From Capsaspora owczarzaki ATCC 30864 (lineage: Eukaryota; Opisthokonta; Filasterea), in the NCBI RefSeq assembly GCF_000151315.2, contig NW_011887293.1, forward strand, positions 241,471 to 305,470: a stretch of 64,000 bases of DNA, given 5' to 3'. Below are positions 32,243 through 43,239 of the stretch, piece after piece. The stretch's first letter is position 1. Each line of letters begins with the position of its first letter. Both the position numbers and the translations under genes were made by a program. The notes under the pieces are model-generated. The model searched no databases and was not told where the DNA came from. It saw only the letters and a program-made list of their open reading frames with translations.

Positions 32243-32739
32243 TTACAAGTGCTCGAACTTCTTTCGCTCGGCCATCTCCTTTGCCACAGTCTGGATGAGG
32301 CCCTGGAGGTATCGGGGCTCCTGTTTGGTTGGCATTCACGATCAAACAAGTGAGCGAGGCGCGACTCCTCCACAAACAAAAAAAAAAAACCAACAAAAAA
32401 AAAACCTCAAACTCACAGTCTCAGAGTTGGTCCACTGCTCGCGGGGCAGGATTTGTTGCTGCAAGCTGAGCTGGGTGGCAATCTTCATGCGGAAGATGCG
32501 GCGGTCCTGCTCGATGGGGTCCAGCCGCCGGAGGGCCTCGGCAACAACGGGATCGTCCTCGCTCAGCAGATCGTCGCGGAACAATCCTACCCAACCAAAG
32601 ACAGGCAGAGAAAGCAGAAACGGATGAGCGAACAAGTCTCAGAAGAGAAAAGAAACGAGCTGCAATGGAAAACTCAATGGAAAAAAATCAATGGAAAAAA
32701 AAAAAAAATCAATGGAAAAAAATCAATGGAAACAAAATC

Positions 32740-32772
<33 letters not shown>

Positions 32773-33143
32773 GAGATCGCGTCTGTTGTTCAGGCCTTGC
32801 TTTTTGGCTGGTCCTTCTGCTGTCGTCACTCAGCCGCACTGGCCATGCAACCGACGAAGCGACAAGTTGTTCTCCTGCAGCGGGGTGGGGGGGCCAGCAG
32901 CGTCAGGAGAAGGGGCGACAGACAGAGAGAGAGCAACATTGCCCTCATGCTCCCTCTCTCTCTCTCTTTCCCGGTTCCTATGACCCACCACCACCACCAC
33001 CACCAAGGGCGATGATGCAAGGTCTGGAGTGAAAAAAAACACTCACCGAACTTTTGGTAGCCTGAGGCGTTGACGGCCCATCGGCTGATGCTGTTGAAGA
33101 GCGACGAGACCAAGCCGACGTTCGTGTGGCGAAGCGAAGTCAT
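32243..33143 (-). CDS. UQCRB: Cytochrome bc1 complex subunit 7 (QCR7/UQCRB)
   Basis: Small matrix-side subunit of respiratory complex III, nuclear-encoded and targeted to mitochondria. Three exons: 33047-33143, 32417-32586, 32243-32320; 114 aa, the usual family size. The first exon gives RWAVNASGYQKFG (family WYYNAAGFNKLG). The second gives LFRDDLLSEDDPVVAEALRR, then DRRIFRMKIATQLSLQQQ and ILPREQWTN, very close to the human RDDTIYEDEDVKEAIRRLP and ILPKEQWT. The third gives EPRYLQGLIQTVAKEMAERK (family EPYLKEVIRERKER). Introns are GT-AG; the first (32587-33046) is full of A runs. It lies head-to-head with the SENP gene, with 258 bp between the start codons. Confidence 0.93.
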
Positions 33144-33401
33144 AGTGAAAGCGAACAAAGTGAAGGGAAGACTGAGGCTTACTTTTGTAGCCTTGAATGG
33201 GGACATTTAGTGAATGAATCCATCCTCAATGGAAAAAGTCAAAGCGGGCTGGTTTGTGATCACTCTGCTGCATTTTGGTTTTGCTCGGAAATCAGACGGG
33301 GGTTTGAACAACAAGCGTCGCACGCCAGTCGTTGTTCAAGTGCTCCAGCGTCAGTTGTTTGCTTCAAGCTGACTTTCTAAGACCAGCAGGGTTTCTTTCA
33401 A

Positions 33402-36313
33402 ATGTCGCGCCGTCGCCGACGCAGTAATGCTCCGCAGACACCTCCATCCAAGACATCGACCGTCGCTGGAACTTTGTACCATCACGGCTCGAGTGGCGCA
33501 ATCTATGAGGAAGACACCGAGGCCAAGCGCGCGGCAGATGCAGAGTATGTTGCAATGGGATTGCTGCCAGCGCCCAAGCCGGCGTCCACCGCCACAGTCC
33601 GCCCAGCGAGCATTGCGGATGGTCGTGCCGTGAGCCTGTCTGCGGCCCAGGCACAGTTGTCCGGCTCTGCGCGGCAGTCGACAACATCTGCAATGGCAAT
33701 CCCGGCCAAGTCGGCCCAAGCACAACATCCTGCATGGTCGGTGCAAGCCAAGTCTGTCCGCTTTGCTCAATCGCCCGAGCTACACATTGCTCACCAGCAG
33801 CCTCACCAGCCCAAAGGACATGGGAAGATGCCTCAAAGTGCGTCGAGAACTCAAGTTGCTCCGATTCCCGCTAAAATGGCCTTTCGTGCTGTGCCTCAGT
33901 CCCAAATCAATCAGCCTGCTGGGGATGGCTTGCAGAAGGCACCAAGCACGAAACGGCAACGGGCTACGGAAGTCACGGCCGGAACGCACCAAGACTCTGT
34001 CCGAAACAAGGTGTCGCGCCAATCCGAGGATGCAGACGTTCCGTCGGCCCGTCAAGCGTCATTCGCGGATGCTGCCTCAGCTTCTGCTGCACCACCATCA
34101 CTGCGAGCACCCGTCGTGCCTCCAAGTAGCTCTCGGCATCCAACTGCTCGTGAGCATGGTTTCTCAACCACCTCGAATCCGCCTAAACTCCCAAAACCTG
34201 CAGCTTCAACCTCAAAAACCACGCCGGCCATTGTCAGTTCAGCTATGAACAACTCTAGTCTTCTCTTTCGTGGACACGCGAGTTCCAGCTCCTCACCACA
34301 CACACCCCAATTGAAAATTATTGGACGACCAGACATGCTATTCCGCTCTCCTCCCGTTGCTGCCCCTGCTCCTGCTCCTGCTGTTCCGGCAGCCAGTTTC
34401 AGTCCAGGAAAACTATCACCGCGACAGCGAAAGAACCAGCGAAAGCACAGGCAGCACCCGGCTGAGGCAGTCCACAACAACGCAATCATCATCTCCCCCT
34501 CGCCAGTCGTTCGAGCACACGCACTGGCGCCAGCTCAAACCAGCCCGCATTTATCACCAAGGCAACGTAAGAACTTGCGGAAACACAGACGTCACGAGGC
34601 AGAAGCTGCAAGAGCAGCTGAAGCGCGCTCGCCATTCAGGCCAAGGATGGCAGCCACGATCAACCTCGTTCACTCCCCTCCCATAGGCTCCATAGGCTCC
34701 ATAGGCTCGGCATCTTCTTCTTCTTCTTCTTTCTCAGCTTCCAGCCCTTTCAATGCATCAGGAGGAACGCAGACTTCCACACTATCGCCGAGACAACGGA
34801 AAAATATACGAAAGCAGCAACGGCAGCACGAGGTCGCATCGATCGTCCTGTCTCCAGCCTCCCCATCAGTCACCACAACGCTCCCGGCCATACGGTCGAT
34901 TGCTCCTCCAGTACGGCAAAACCTCGCTGCATTTTCCGCCTCATCCGGAGCTGGGCCTTCGTCAGCAGCTGGTCACAGCCGCGCCTCTGGTGTTCTAGCG
35001 ACTCTGGCGAGCGTTGATGCCTGCTCCAAGCTTCTCCGCTTGAACGACACGAGTCATCTGGTTTCTGTTCACCAGGAGAAGGCCAATGGTGTTGCGAGCA
35101 AGCGCAGGCATGCCGAGGAGAGTGATTCGGACGACGATATTGAAATCACAAGTGTCACCGTCGCCCGAAAGCCTCCGGATCAACGAGCACCCGAGCCTCT
35201 GATCAAACTGCGATCGAGTATTCCCGCGCATGCTCTCAGGCGCTCTATGCCGCTTGTCCCAACGTGCTCCAAACGTAAACTCACCCCGTTGACTTTCAAC
35301 GCGTCGCTCAGCCCTAGCCATGACGGCAAGCTGGCGAGTATCTTGAGCATGCAACCCACCGCGTTGATCTCATCTGTCCACGGGATTAAAGTGCTGGGAT
35401 CGGACCTGCAGCATCTGCGGCCGGCGCGTTGGCTCAATGACGAGGTTATCAATTTGTATGGCACGCTCATTGCAGCCCGGAGCGCTGGCTGCTCCACCCT
35501 TCCGAGTGTGCTGTTTTTCAACACGTTCTTTTTTTCAAAGCTTCAGAAGCATGGCTACGAAGGAGTGCGTCGATGGACCAAAGATGTAAGGAAGCTGGAG
35601 TATTGTGGTGGATGTGGTTGAGTTGGAACTCGGTCGAAACACAACAAGAGCCATCCACATTGTACTCACCAGTATGTATCGTTCGCTGTCCATGTGCTAG
35701 ACGGACATCTTTTCGTTTGATCAGGTTCTGATTCCGGTCAATTCCAACAACCTGCACTGGACGCTCCTGGTCATTGACATGCGCCGAAAGCACGTTGGAT
35801 ACTTTGACTCGATGCATGGTCAGGGCTCGAGCCATTTGAAGGTAGGGGTTTTTGTTTGAACGCTGCCAGAGCGATCACTTAGCCCAAAAAACCCACAGCA
35901 CCCTCATTCGCCTTTCCGGCTTTGTTTTGCTCGTTTTCTACAGCTGATTCAATTCTATCTTGCCGAAGAGTATTACGACAAGAAGGGTGGTGCGGTCCAT
36001 TTGGACAGCTGGACTTTCCAAACAGCCCAGGTAATTTTGTTTTGCGCTCGATAATACGATGCTTGCCCAACGGTCTTTTGCTGCATTGGAAGCTAATCTC
36101 GCGCCCTGCTGCTCGCTTCTCGTCACTTTTCTAACGCAGCATGCACCAAAACAAAACAATGGATCCGACTGCGGCGTATTCTGCTGCACTTTCATGGAGC
36201 GACTGTCTCGGATGGGACGATTAGACTTTTCTGCAAGCGACATGCCTGCCATCCGCCGTGCAATGATGTACGAAATAGCCTCACTCTCGTTGCTCAACCA
36301 ACCAGTAGAATAA
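33402..36313 (+). CDS. SENP1/Ulp1-type SUMO protease with a long disordered N-terminus
   Basis: Cysteine protease that matures SUMO and removes it from targets. Exons 33402-35585, 35701-35841, 35944-36030, 36140-36313; 861 aa. Residues 1 to about 620 are low complexity, with basic patches (SRRRRRSN at the start) that may serve as nuclear signals. Three copies of a motif LSPRQRKN(Q/L/I)RK(H/Q) occur at about residues 338, 386 and 465. The C48 peptidase domain follows (LRPARWLNDEVINLYGTLI, VLFFNTFFF). The catalytic residues are visible: His in NLHWTLLVID, Asp in GYFDSMHG, Gln and Cys in KQNNGSDCGVFCC. The domain resembles SENP1/2 and Ulp1 more than SENP6/7, as it has no insertion. Substrate choice cannot be read from the sequence. 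Confidence 0.92.
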
Positions 36314-36407
36314 AAGAGGGAGGGGGGTATGCTGTGGTGCCTTGTTGCTTCCATTCAACCATTTTGTACAATACATTGTATTCAAACATATCAAAATCGT
36401 TCGTTTT

Positions 36408-37094
36408 CTATTGCGTTGAACTTGGATTGGATGTCTGTTGAGCCTGTGCTTGGAGTCGCTCATCGCGCAACTGCTGGTCTCGAGTCAGATCGACCAGATG
36501 CTGCTGCAAATACTCGTCCGTCGTGCTGCCAAGACAGAAAAGCAGAAAACCGACCAAAACCCGATCAGTGCGAGAGTTTCAACCAAAAAATTGTCAATGT
36601 GTGACGATCGCGCCGCAAGCCACGTAATAACAACCCCTATAGGATAAGGGGAATAGAAACACATTGTGATAGTATTCTGCAGGTGGAACATCACGCTTTA
36701 GCCTGAATGCTGAGGACTAGAGCGAGATTGTCCACGCGAGGACGACAACGACAACAACGACGACGACGACGGCGGCGGCGGCCTCCATTGGACGCGACTT
36801 ACAATTGCTTGAGACAGTCATTCAAGGCATTGAGCTGGTCGCGGCAGACCCAGACGGATGTGAACGTGCGATCTGTGGAGCAGTCTCGGAACGCTTTCAA
36901 CGCATGGAACAGTCAGTCCATCCGCCCCTTCCATCCAACCCAATCCACATCGCAGCAGAATGGTGAATGATGAGTCATCATTGAATGATGCTCGATATCA
37001 AAGCTGTACCTGTGGCAGGAATGACGCATTTCTTGCGAGCGGCCGCAACCATTCGGCGACGGGCGAGCTCTTCGTTCAGCTTCTCGTAAACCAT
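36408..37094 (-). CDS. CMC1: CMC1-like twin CX9C mitochondrial protein
   Basis: Intermembrane-space twin CX9C protein of the CMC1 family, involved in cytochrome c oxidase assembly. Proposed exons 37026-37094, 36803-36909, 36408-36525 give 97 aa in a single frame. It starts MVYEKLNEELARRRMV, then CFHALKAFRDC (first CX9C), the family signature STDRTFTSVWVCR, and CRDQLNALNDC (second CX9C). The tail FTTDEYLQQHLVDLTR also fits. The second intron is GT-AG. The first junction is inferred: joining TGC (donor GTCATT) to TTCCATGCG restores the first CX9C exactly and keeps the frame, but the intron would end ACTG, not AG. An alternative donor at 37009 breaks the motif. A base error at the acceptor is possible. 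Confidence 0.8.
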
Positions 37095-37422
37095 TGATGC
37101 GTGTGTGTGCTTGGTTTTCCAGTAAAATGTGAAAAAGACAACTGGGTACGAAAACAGAACAAGCTCTGAAATTGCAAGCGGTGGAAAGAGGCAAACGCAT
37201 GCACTGAAAGGTCGGTAAACAACATTGAGCTCAGATTGCATTATGAAACAAAAACAAAAACAAAAACAAAGACAAACAACGACGCCAGGAAGAGAATTAA
37301 CAAACAAAAACGATCGGGGGAGGGGGGGGGAAAGAGAGAGAAGGACAAAGAAGCAAACAATCTTAATATCAACAAGCCTTTTTCAGAACGAATCATAGAA
37401 ACGCACGACGGCGGCGCGTAAC
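37095..37422. other. Spacer between CMC1 start and lipin stop
   Basis: About 330 bp, A-rich, with four AAAACA(A) repeats at 37244-37268. Presumably the CMC1 promoter and lipin 3' untranslated region. No ORF of note. Confidence 0.45.
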
Positions 37423-40400
37423 TCAATGCTTGTCGGTGAAAACTGCTGCTGGAGCCGATGCTGGCGTAGAGAGCGGCGCAAGCTTGGGCGAGGAGACGCC
37501 TTTCGGAGAGCTTGGGATCTTTGGCGAGAGCATGGGGTCGTTGGCGATATCGAGAACTGGCAGCGGTGGGCGCCAGTAGTTGAAATTGTTGAAGCGATCC
37601 ACCACGTCGACCTTGGCGTAGGCTGCCTTGCCGTTGATCGGGGGGAACATGTGGTCAACAAGGTCGGAGAGCTTGGTGTAGGAGGAGAGGAAGGACGACA
37701 TCAAGTCAAGGCGGAGCTCTCCGGCCGGGTTGATGGTAAAGATGCGGCCTTCGGGCACACCGACGGCCCGGTACGACAACGAGTCAGTGTGGCGGTTGCC
37801 AAAGCCGGCATAGAAGGGCTCGTCCTGGAGCCCAAACAGCGAGCGAATGTCCTTCAGACAGGCAATCTTAAACTCCTCGGGCTTGCGCTTGATGACTTCG
37901 CGGTGGAACGAGGTCAACAAACGGTCGGGACTCAAAAGCACCGGGCCGTGCGGAAGCGTCAGCTGGCCTTGCTTGACGCCCTGCAAAAAGCCACGCGTAA
38001 TGTTGGCCTGGCCAATGGCGCGAGACGAGAGATACAGAATCTCGTAGCCGTTGCTCTTGAGCGCCGAGTAGAGGGACGCAACGCCAGAATGCGTCCAGTC
38101 ACGGCCCAGAGCAGGCAGAATGTGGCCCATGACGTCGCTCTTGGTAATGGTGCCATCCACATCCGAAATGACAATCTTGCAGTCGTATCGCCAGAGGAAA
38201 ATGGACGATGTGCAGGTCGCAGTGCCCTGCAGCTTGGTGGTCACGCTAAACTTGATTGTGTTGGCGCCAGGGCGCAGGTTGAGCTTGGCGAGCTGTTCGG
38301 ACGAGAGGCGCAAGCTCTTCTGGTAGCGCTCAGCCTGGATCTTGGCGGCGGGCTCGCCGTTCACGAGGTTTTTGAGCTCTTCGACGTGGTCAATGTTGGG
38401 GTTGGCTGGGGGCTGCCGAACGGATGCGCCGGGGGGCGGCGTGTGAACAATCGATGGCTCTACCGGAATGGCTCCCAGAGTCGATGCGGTGGCTGGGAAC
38501 AAATCGCTGTCTGAGAGGCGGTTGGTGGCCTGGGATGGCGGCGAGTCGACATTCAGGGCTTCGTCACCAGACCAGAAATTGCGAAGCCAGCCTCGGCGCG
38601 AGGATTGCCTGGACACAGTCGCGGACGCTGGCGCTGATCCGGGCGTCGAGCTGGGTGCTGACGACGACGATGACGTCGAAGGGTTTGGCGCGAGTTTCGA
38701 AGGAGCTGACGACGGTGGCGCAGTGGGTTGGGCGTGAGTGACCGACGCTGGTGCAGTCAGAGAGTCACTCAAGCTGACGCGTTGCAACTCGTGCACAATG
38801 CCCAGAGGCAGCGGCTGCTGATACAATGCAACCGACAGAATCATGGGCGCGGCTGTGACGAAATTGTAAAACCCGCCATTGATGCGGAAGACGGCTCGCT
38901 CGTCGCGCAAGACTTCGAGAGGGTTGGCTGCGAACGCTTCAAACGTGACGAGATCTTTGCGGAAGAGCTGGAGCAAGGGCACATACGAGGGCAGTTGTGC
39001 AAACTGCTGCGAGGTCCGTCCCTCGGACGCCTGGTTGTGGGCCTTGAGCGCGGCGACAAAGTCCGGGTTGGCGCCGCAGAGCGACATTTGAATAAAATCG
39101 TCGTCGTCGTCGGCCGCAGAGACTGGGGAAACCGGCAGATTGATGCTGGACGGGTGCGCCAAGTCGGCCAGCGAAGCCGCAAGCACAATGCTGGGGAACT
39201 CGGGTGCAGTGACCTGGCTGGCGCTGCGCGAAAGCGAAGATGTCGACGTCACCACGCTCAGTCCCTTGGAGCTGTCCAGCGACCGCGAGAGATCGATGGG
39301 AGTGCTCGCTCCAGAGGACCGGGGCGACCCTTCGCGAGAGTGCTGTTGGAGTTGTGCTCGTTGTTGCTGCAGGCGCTGCTGGTTGAGCATGTGCTGGACA
39401 ATCGTTTGCTGCTCGCTCGGCGAGTGCGAGATGGGCGGGGTGGCATTGTCGTCATCCACCAAATCGGCCAGACGAATGCCGCCTTGCTCCATGTCCGAAA
39501 CAACCTTGTCCGCGTCAGGAGAGACGGGCGGCTGGTTGCGTCGACCAAACAAGCGCGAGAGGCTTCGCTGTGGCAAATCGCCCCAGCCCCAGCTCCAAGT
39601 GCGACCGGCCTTCTTTTGCTGCGACTTGGTGGGGTCGGACGAGTCGTCCATCTCCGAGTCGCTGGCCGGTCCGGCCGAGCCGAAATCCAGCGCAGGCTCG
39701 TGGAGCATGTAGCCAGATTCCGAAGGCAGCGATGTGCTCAAAATGGCTGGTGGTGCTGACGAGTCGTGAGGCAACGGCTCGGCGAGGTCAAAGTGCAAGC
39801 TGTGTTCGTTTGCCGGGTGCTGGCGTTCAGGGATGGCGATTGGGGCCGTCGTCGTCGTCGTCGTTGTCGAGGAGGTCGGGTGAACAGCGAGCGAAGCTAT
39901 GAGAAAGTGAAGCAGTGAGCAACAAGCAAAACAAACAAACTGGATGACACGAAAAAAATGTCTGGAAGGCGCGCTTGTGGCGAGAATCGAGAGCAAACGA
40001 TTCACATACAAACCACCCTGACATGACATTCAAACAGGGAATTCCTTACTCGCGTCGGAGGACATGCCTGAGGTGGCCAATGGGTCGGCATCAAGCATCA
40101 GCGGCTCAATTTCCGTGTCGTCTGCCTGGGCAGCGGTTGGAATGGGCGAAGTGAGGAGGTGGGACGGAATGTCTTGGAGCCGATCGCCTTCGACCACAAA
40201 GAAGGCCTCGCCAGCATCGCCCAGCTTCATGATGAGATCAACCTTCTCGCCATTGACTTCGATCTGGACCTGTCATCACAGAAGCAATGCCAAGCATCCA
40301 TCATCAATAACCCACGATAATACAAAACCCAGCGAGCGAGTGTGTGGTGCTTGTTGCACGTGTGAGCGCGTGTGTGTGTGCTCAGACAGAATGGGCCGTC

Positions 40401-40943
40401 TTTGACTTGAGGAACGAATCCCCGACCCTCCCAATCCCCCCCCCCGCCCCGCAAGACTAGAATGGAGTGGTTCAATCCAAGTGCCAGTGGCCAAGTGGAG
40501 ACAAGGGCGAGCGAAGAGACACCCGTTTGCAAAGGGCCATTGCGCCCAAAATCACACCACACTGTGGTGAAAACTGTGTGATGACGCGACTGCTTTTTTT
40601 TTTTTTTTTGGGATGCTCCAAGCCAATGCAGTGCAGTGCAGTGCAGTGCAGTGCAGTTGCTTACCAGCTTCTCCTTGCTTCGGAGGATTTGCAGCTTGCC
40701 AAAGCGGACGTGGAATGGCGAGCAGGTCAGCGAGCCGTCCTCGTGGTGCACAACGATAATGTCGAGCGCGCCCGACAGTGTGGACGGATTGAGGTCGTTG
40801 TAAAAGTCCTTCAACCCAGAGAAGGCCTGCGCGAGGTGTCCAGACAACAAGACAACAGAAGCAGCAACAAGAACAACAGAGCACCGCGCATAGGTCAGCA
40901 GCAAGAACGAGCAAAGCAACACAATCACAATGAACGAGGAGGG

Positions 40944-40975
<32 letters not shown>

Positions 40976-41458
40976 TGCGGTATTTTTTTTTTTATTTTTT
41001 TTTCTTTTTGGTCTCAAAGCGACAATGATGGCGATGTGCCTTGTGTGCATTGTGAGAATGTTGGTGTGTGTGTGTGTGTTTGTATGGCTTTGATGTTGGA
41101 TTTGGAAGGCGTGGATGCTTTGTTGGGTTTGAAATCGGTGTGCTTGGTCGTCATACGACCCGTCGGGAGTTGGACAAGCTCGAGCGCGACTGTGACCAAG
41201 AGCGCCGACCATCATCCCCGTCCTTTCTGACCCCCCTCCCCCGCCTCCATCGAATAGAATGTGCTATTTCCAAGCATAAGGCCTCAATGCGCACAAAAGC
41301 CGTGGCGTGGTTTCCAACGAGAGCGAAGCGCAAAAATAAGCGCCCCAACAACCCGAGTTTAAAGTCGACACGCAACCAGAGCGACAGCTGAACAAAGGGG
41401 GGAAAAGGGGGAAAGGGGGGGGGGTTAGGGCATTTGTTACCTTGCCGAGGTAGTTCAT
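37423..41458 (-). CDS. LPIN: Lipin, Mg2+-dependent phosphatidate phosphatase (LPIN/PAH1)
   Basis: Dephosphorylates phosphatidate to diacylglycerol at the ER and nuclear envelope, for triacylglycerol and phospholipid synthesis. Exons 41441-41458 (18 nt, MNYLGK), 40665-40826, 40050-40269 and 37423-39896; 957 aa, phases consistent. The N-LIP domain reads [38 protein letters not shown] and [18 protein letters not shown], nearly identical to animal and yeast lipins. A variable Ser/Pro-rich middle follows. The C-LIP domain has the catalytic DVDGT ([19 protein letters not shown]), [31 protein letters not shown] and the Ser/Asp-rich end of the HAD fold. Residues 140-160 contain a basic, Trp-rich stretch. 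The first intron (40827-41440) has a run of about 33 A and a (TG)n stretch. Confidence 0.96.
40627..40656. repeat. (GCAGT)n pentanucleotide repeat beside a lipin donor site
   Basis: About six tandem GCAGT units lie in the lipin intron, immediately next to the donor of the exon 40665-40826. Confidence 0.85.
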
Positions 41459-43239
41459 GGTTGGCGACCTTGAAGGCTTGTGCTATTTGCTTCTGCGAAC
41501 GGAGGGGGGAAGAAGCGTGTGACCACGAAAGCGCGATTGAAAAATTGTGAAAGGGGAAGGCGGGGGGAAATTACGCTCTGAGGTCAACTTCCCGGGGAGG
41601 ATTGCGCAGCGTAGAGAAACAGAGGAGGCGAATGGTGCGTGCCAAGGGGGAAAATGGGACAAAGTGGCCGGCAAGCACGCCCAGAAGCCGCGTGAGAGCC
41701 AAGTAAAAAATAAAAAATAAAAATAAAATAAAGAGTGGAGGATTTCCGAGTTAAAATTTGATCTGATTTTGAAATAACGGATGGTTAGTTACCAACAACA
41801 ACAACAACAACAACAACAAACTGGCTCGCAGCTGTTTGGATGTGTTGAGAAGATGGTGGTGGCGACAAAAGCCGAGGAATTCGCACCATCGAGCTTGGCA
41901 GGATGGAAACGACGCCATCTGCTCTCTTCGCCGCTTGGGCAGAAAGTCAGCGGCAGCCTTGATGGTCGCCTATTGCTCCTTGAATCAGCTCACGGACATC
42001 CAACTGACAGAAGGGTGCAGAGCTTTGGCAAAAAAGCTGAACAACTTCTGAGAAGTACCCGCAATCCAACCGTGTCAACGTTGGCCTAGGGGAGCTGAGG
42101 AGCGCTGTCTGATTGCCATGTTGCACTCATTCAGGAACAGCGGGCGCACCAGCCGAGGAAGGTTGACACGAGGATGAGAGTGATTCCATATGCAACAAGG
42201 ACAGCGATGCGGTAAAAACTGTTAGACGAGGAAGGTAAATACATCGACACCTTCGACTTTGATTCTTCCCTCCCACCGATGCCATCACTGGCACGGTGAT
42301 TGGTGTGGCAAGCGCAAAGCTTCCGAAAGCTAGTCGCAGCTGCCATGTGCTTCACTACAAATAAACAGGCGACGAACGAATGTGGCGCGGCTCGTTTCTT
42401 GTTGCATGATGCAAAAAGCGTGCTCCGATTCGCTAGTTGCGCAGAAGCGCGCTTGCTTCGCTCATGTGCGACTGTAAGACAGTAGCATCACGACCTGATG
42501 AATGCTGAATTTGCTCGGCACCTCGGCACTCACGCACGAACAAATCTTGGCGCCAAGTTCATGGACTCGAAAACACTTTCCATTCTTTTTGCGTGGGATT
42601 CTCCACAACGCAACGAGTAGACTGATCAATCCTTTCAACCATTCTTGCCTAATTTCTATCGATAACACTCGTCGGGGATGATCAAAGGGTGGCGGGGGTG
42701 GGCGGTCAACGTGTCAAAATGTTTGGCTGAAGTCAAGCAATCCGTGTGCTATCGCGCTCTTGACTTTAAGCAAACTGGTGTGCTCGCTTCGCTTTGTTGT
42801 GTTTGCTGTCGATCATGATCCAGCGTTGTTTGATGAAGCCGAGCAGCTCGGGTGTGCATGAGGAACATGTCGCATCACACCCACCACACGACCACACGAC
42901 CTCCTCTCCCACCCAGCCACGATTGTGTGCTACCTCCACCCACCACCACCACCACCACCACCACCCGCGCATGCCTGTATTCGTGGTTCCACGCTGCACC
43001 ATGCGGGTGGCATTGCTACCCCCCCCCCCTTATCTCTCGAACTGGTCGCTTTGGGCGTTGCACCGGATTGGCTGAGCCACGGCCGACCAATCGCAGCGTG
43101 GCTTGAAACGGCATCGTTTTCCCATTTTCGTTCCAACACGGCTATTCTTGCTTTTCGAAGAGCTCAGTCCCTCTTTATTTTTTGTGCTTTTTAGTCACTC
43201 CCATTCCACTACTCAACAAGCGGATCAAGAATCGTGTGA
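41459..43239. other. Divergent intergenic region between lipin and the ZIP transporter
   Basis: About 1.8 kb between two divergent start codons. Contents: A/T- and G-rich low complexity at 41395-41425 and 41704-41735; a (CAA)n run at 41792-41818; a CACCACC run at about 42938-42965. Three short ORFs are worth naming but unsupported. Plus 41836-42051 ends in LTDIQLTEGCRALAKKLNNF. Minus 42131-42355 has a hydrophobic stretch YRIAVLVAYGITLILVSTFL. Minus 42462-42668 has no recognisable feature. Any of these could be part of a spliced small gene. Confidence 0.4.
42131..42355 (-). CDS. Possible small single-pass membrane protein (74 aa), weak
   Basis: An ORF whose C-terminal part carries one strong candidate TM helix (RIAVLVAYGITLILVSTFLG) followed by WCARCS. 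No family recognised. It lies in a long divergent spacer and could be chance; the real start may be the internal MYLPSSS. Confidence 0.2.
   Translation of the reverse strand: MKHMAAATSFRKLCACHTNHRASDGIGGREESKSKVSMYLPSSSNSFYRIAVLVAYGITLILVSTFLGWCARCS

Noticed and set aside
37426-39759. Long plus-strand ORFs (362 and 343 codons) opposite the lipin gene
   Set aside because: They lie wholly antisense to the large lipin exon, have no family features and arise from its GC-biased third positions.
41781-42089. Plus ORF starting MVSYQQQQ with poly-Gln
   Set aside because: The poly-Gln is a (CAA)n microsatellite in a spacer; the rest shows no domain and overlaps another equally unsupported ORF.
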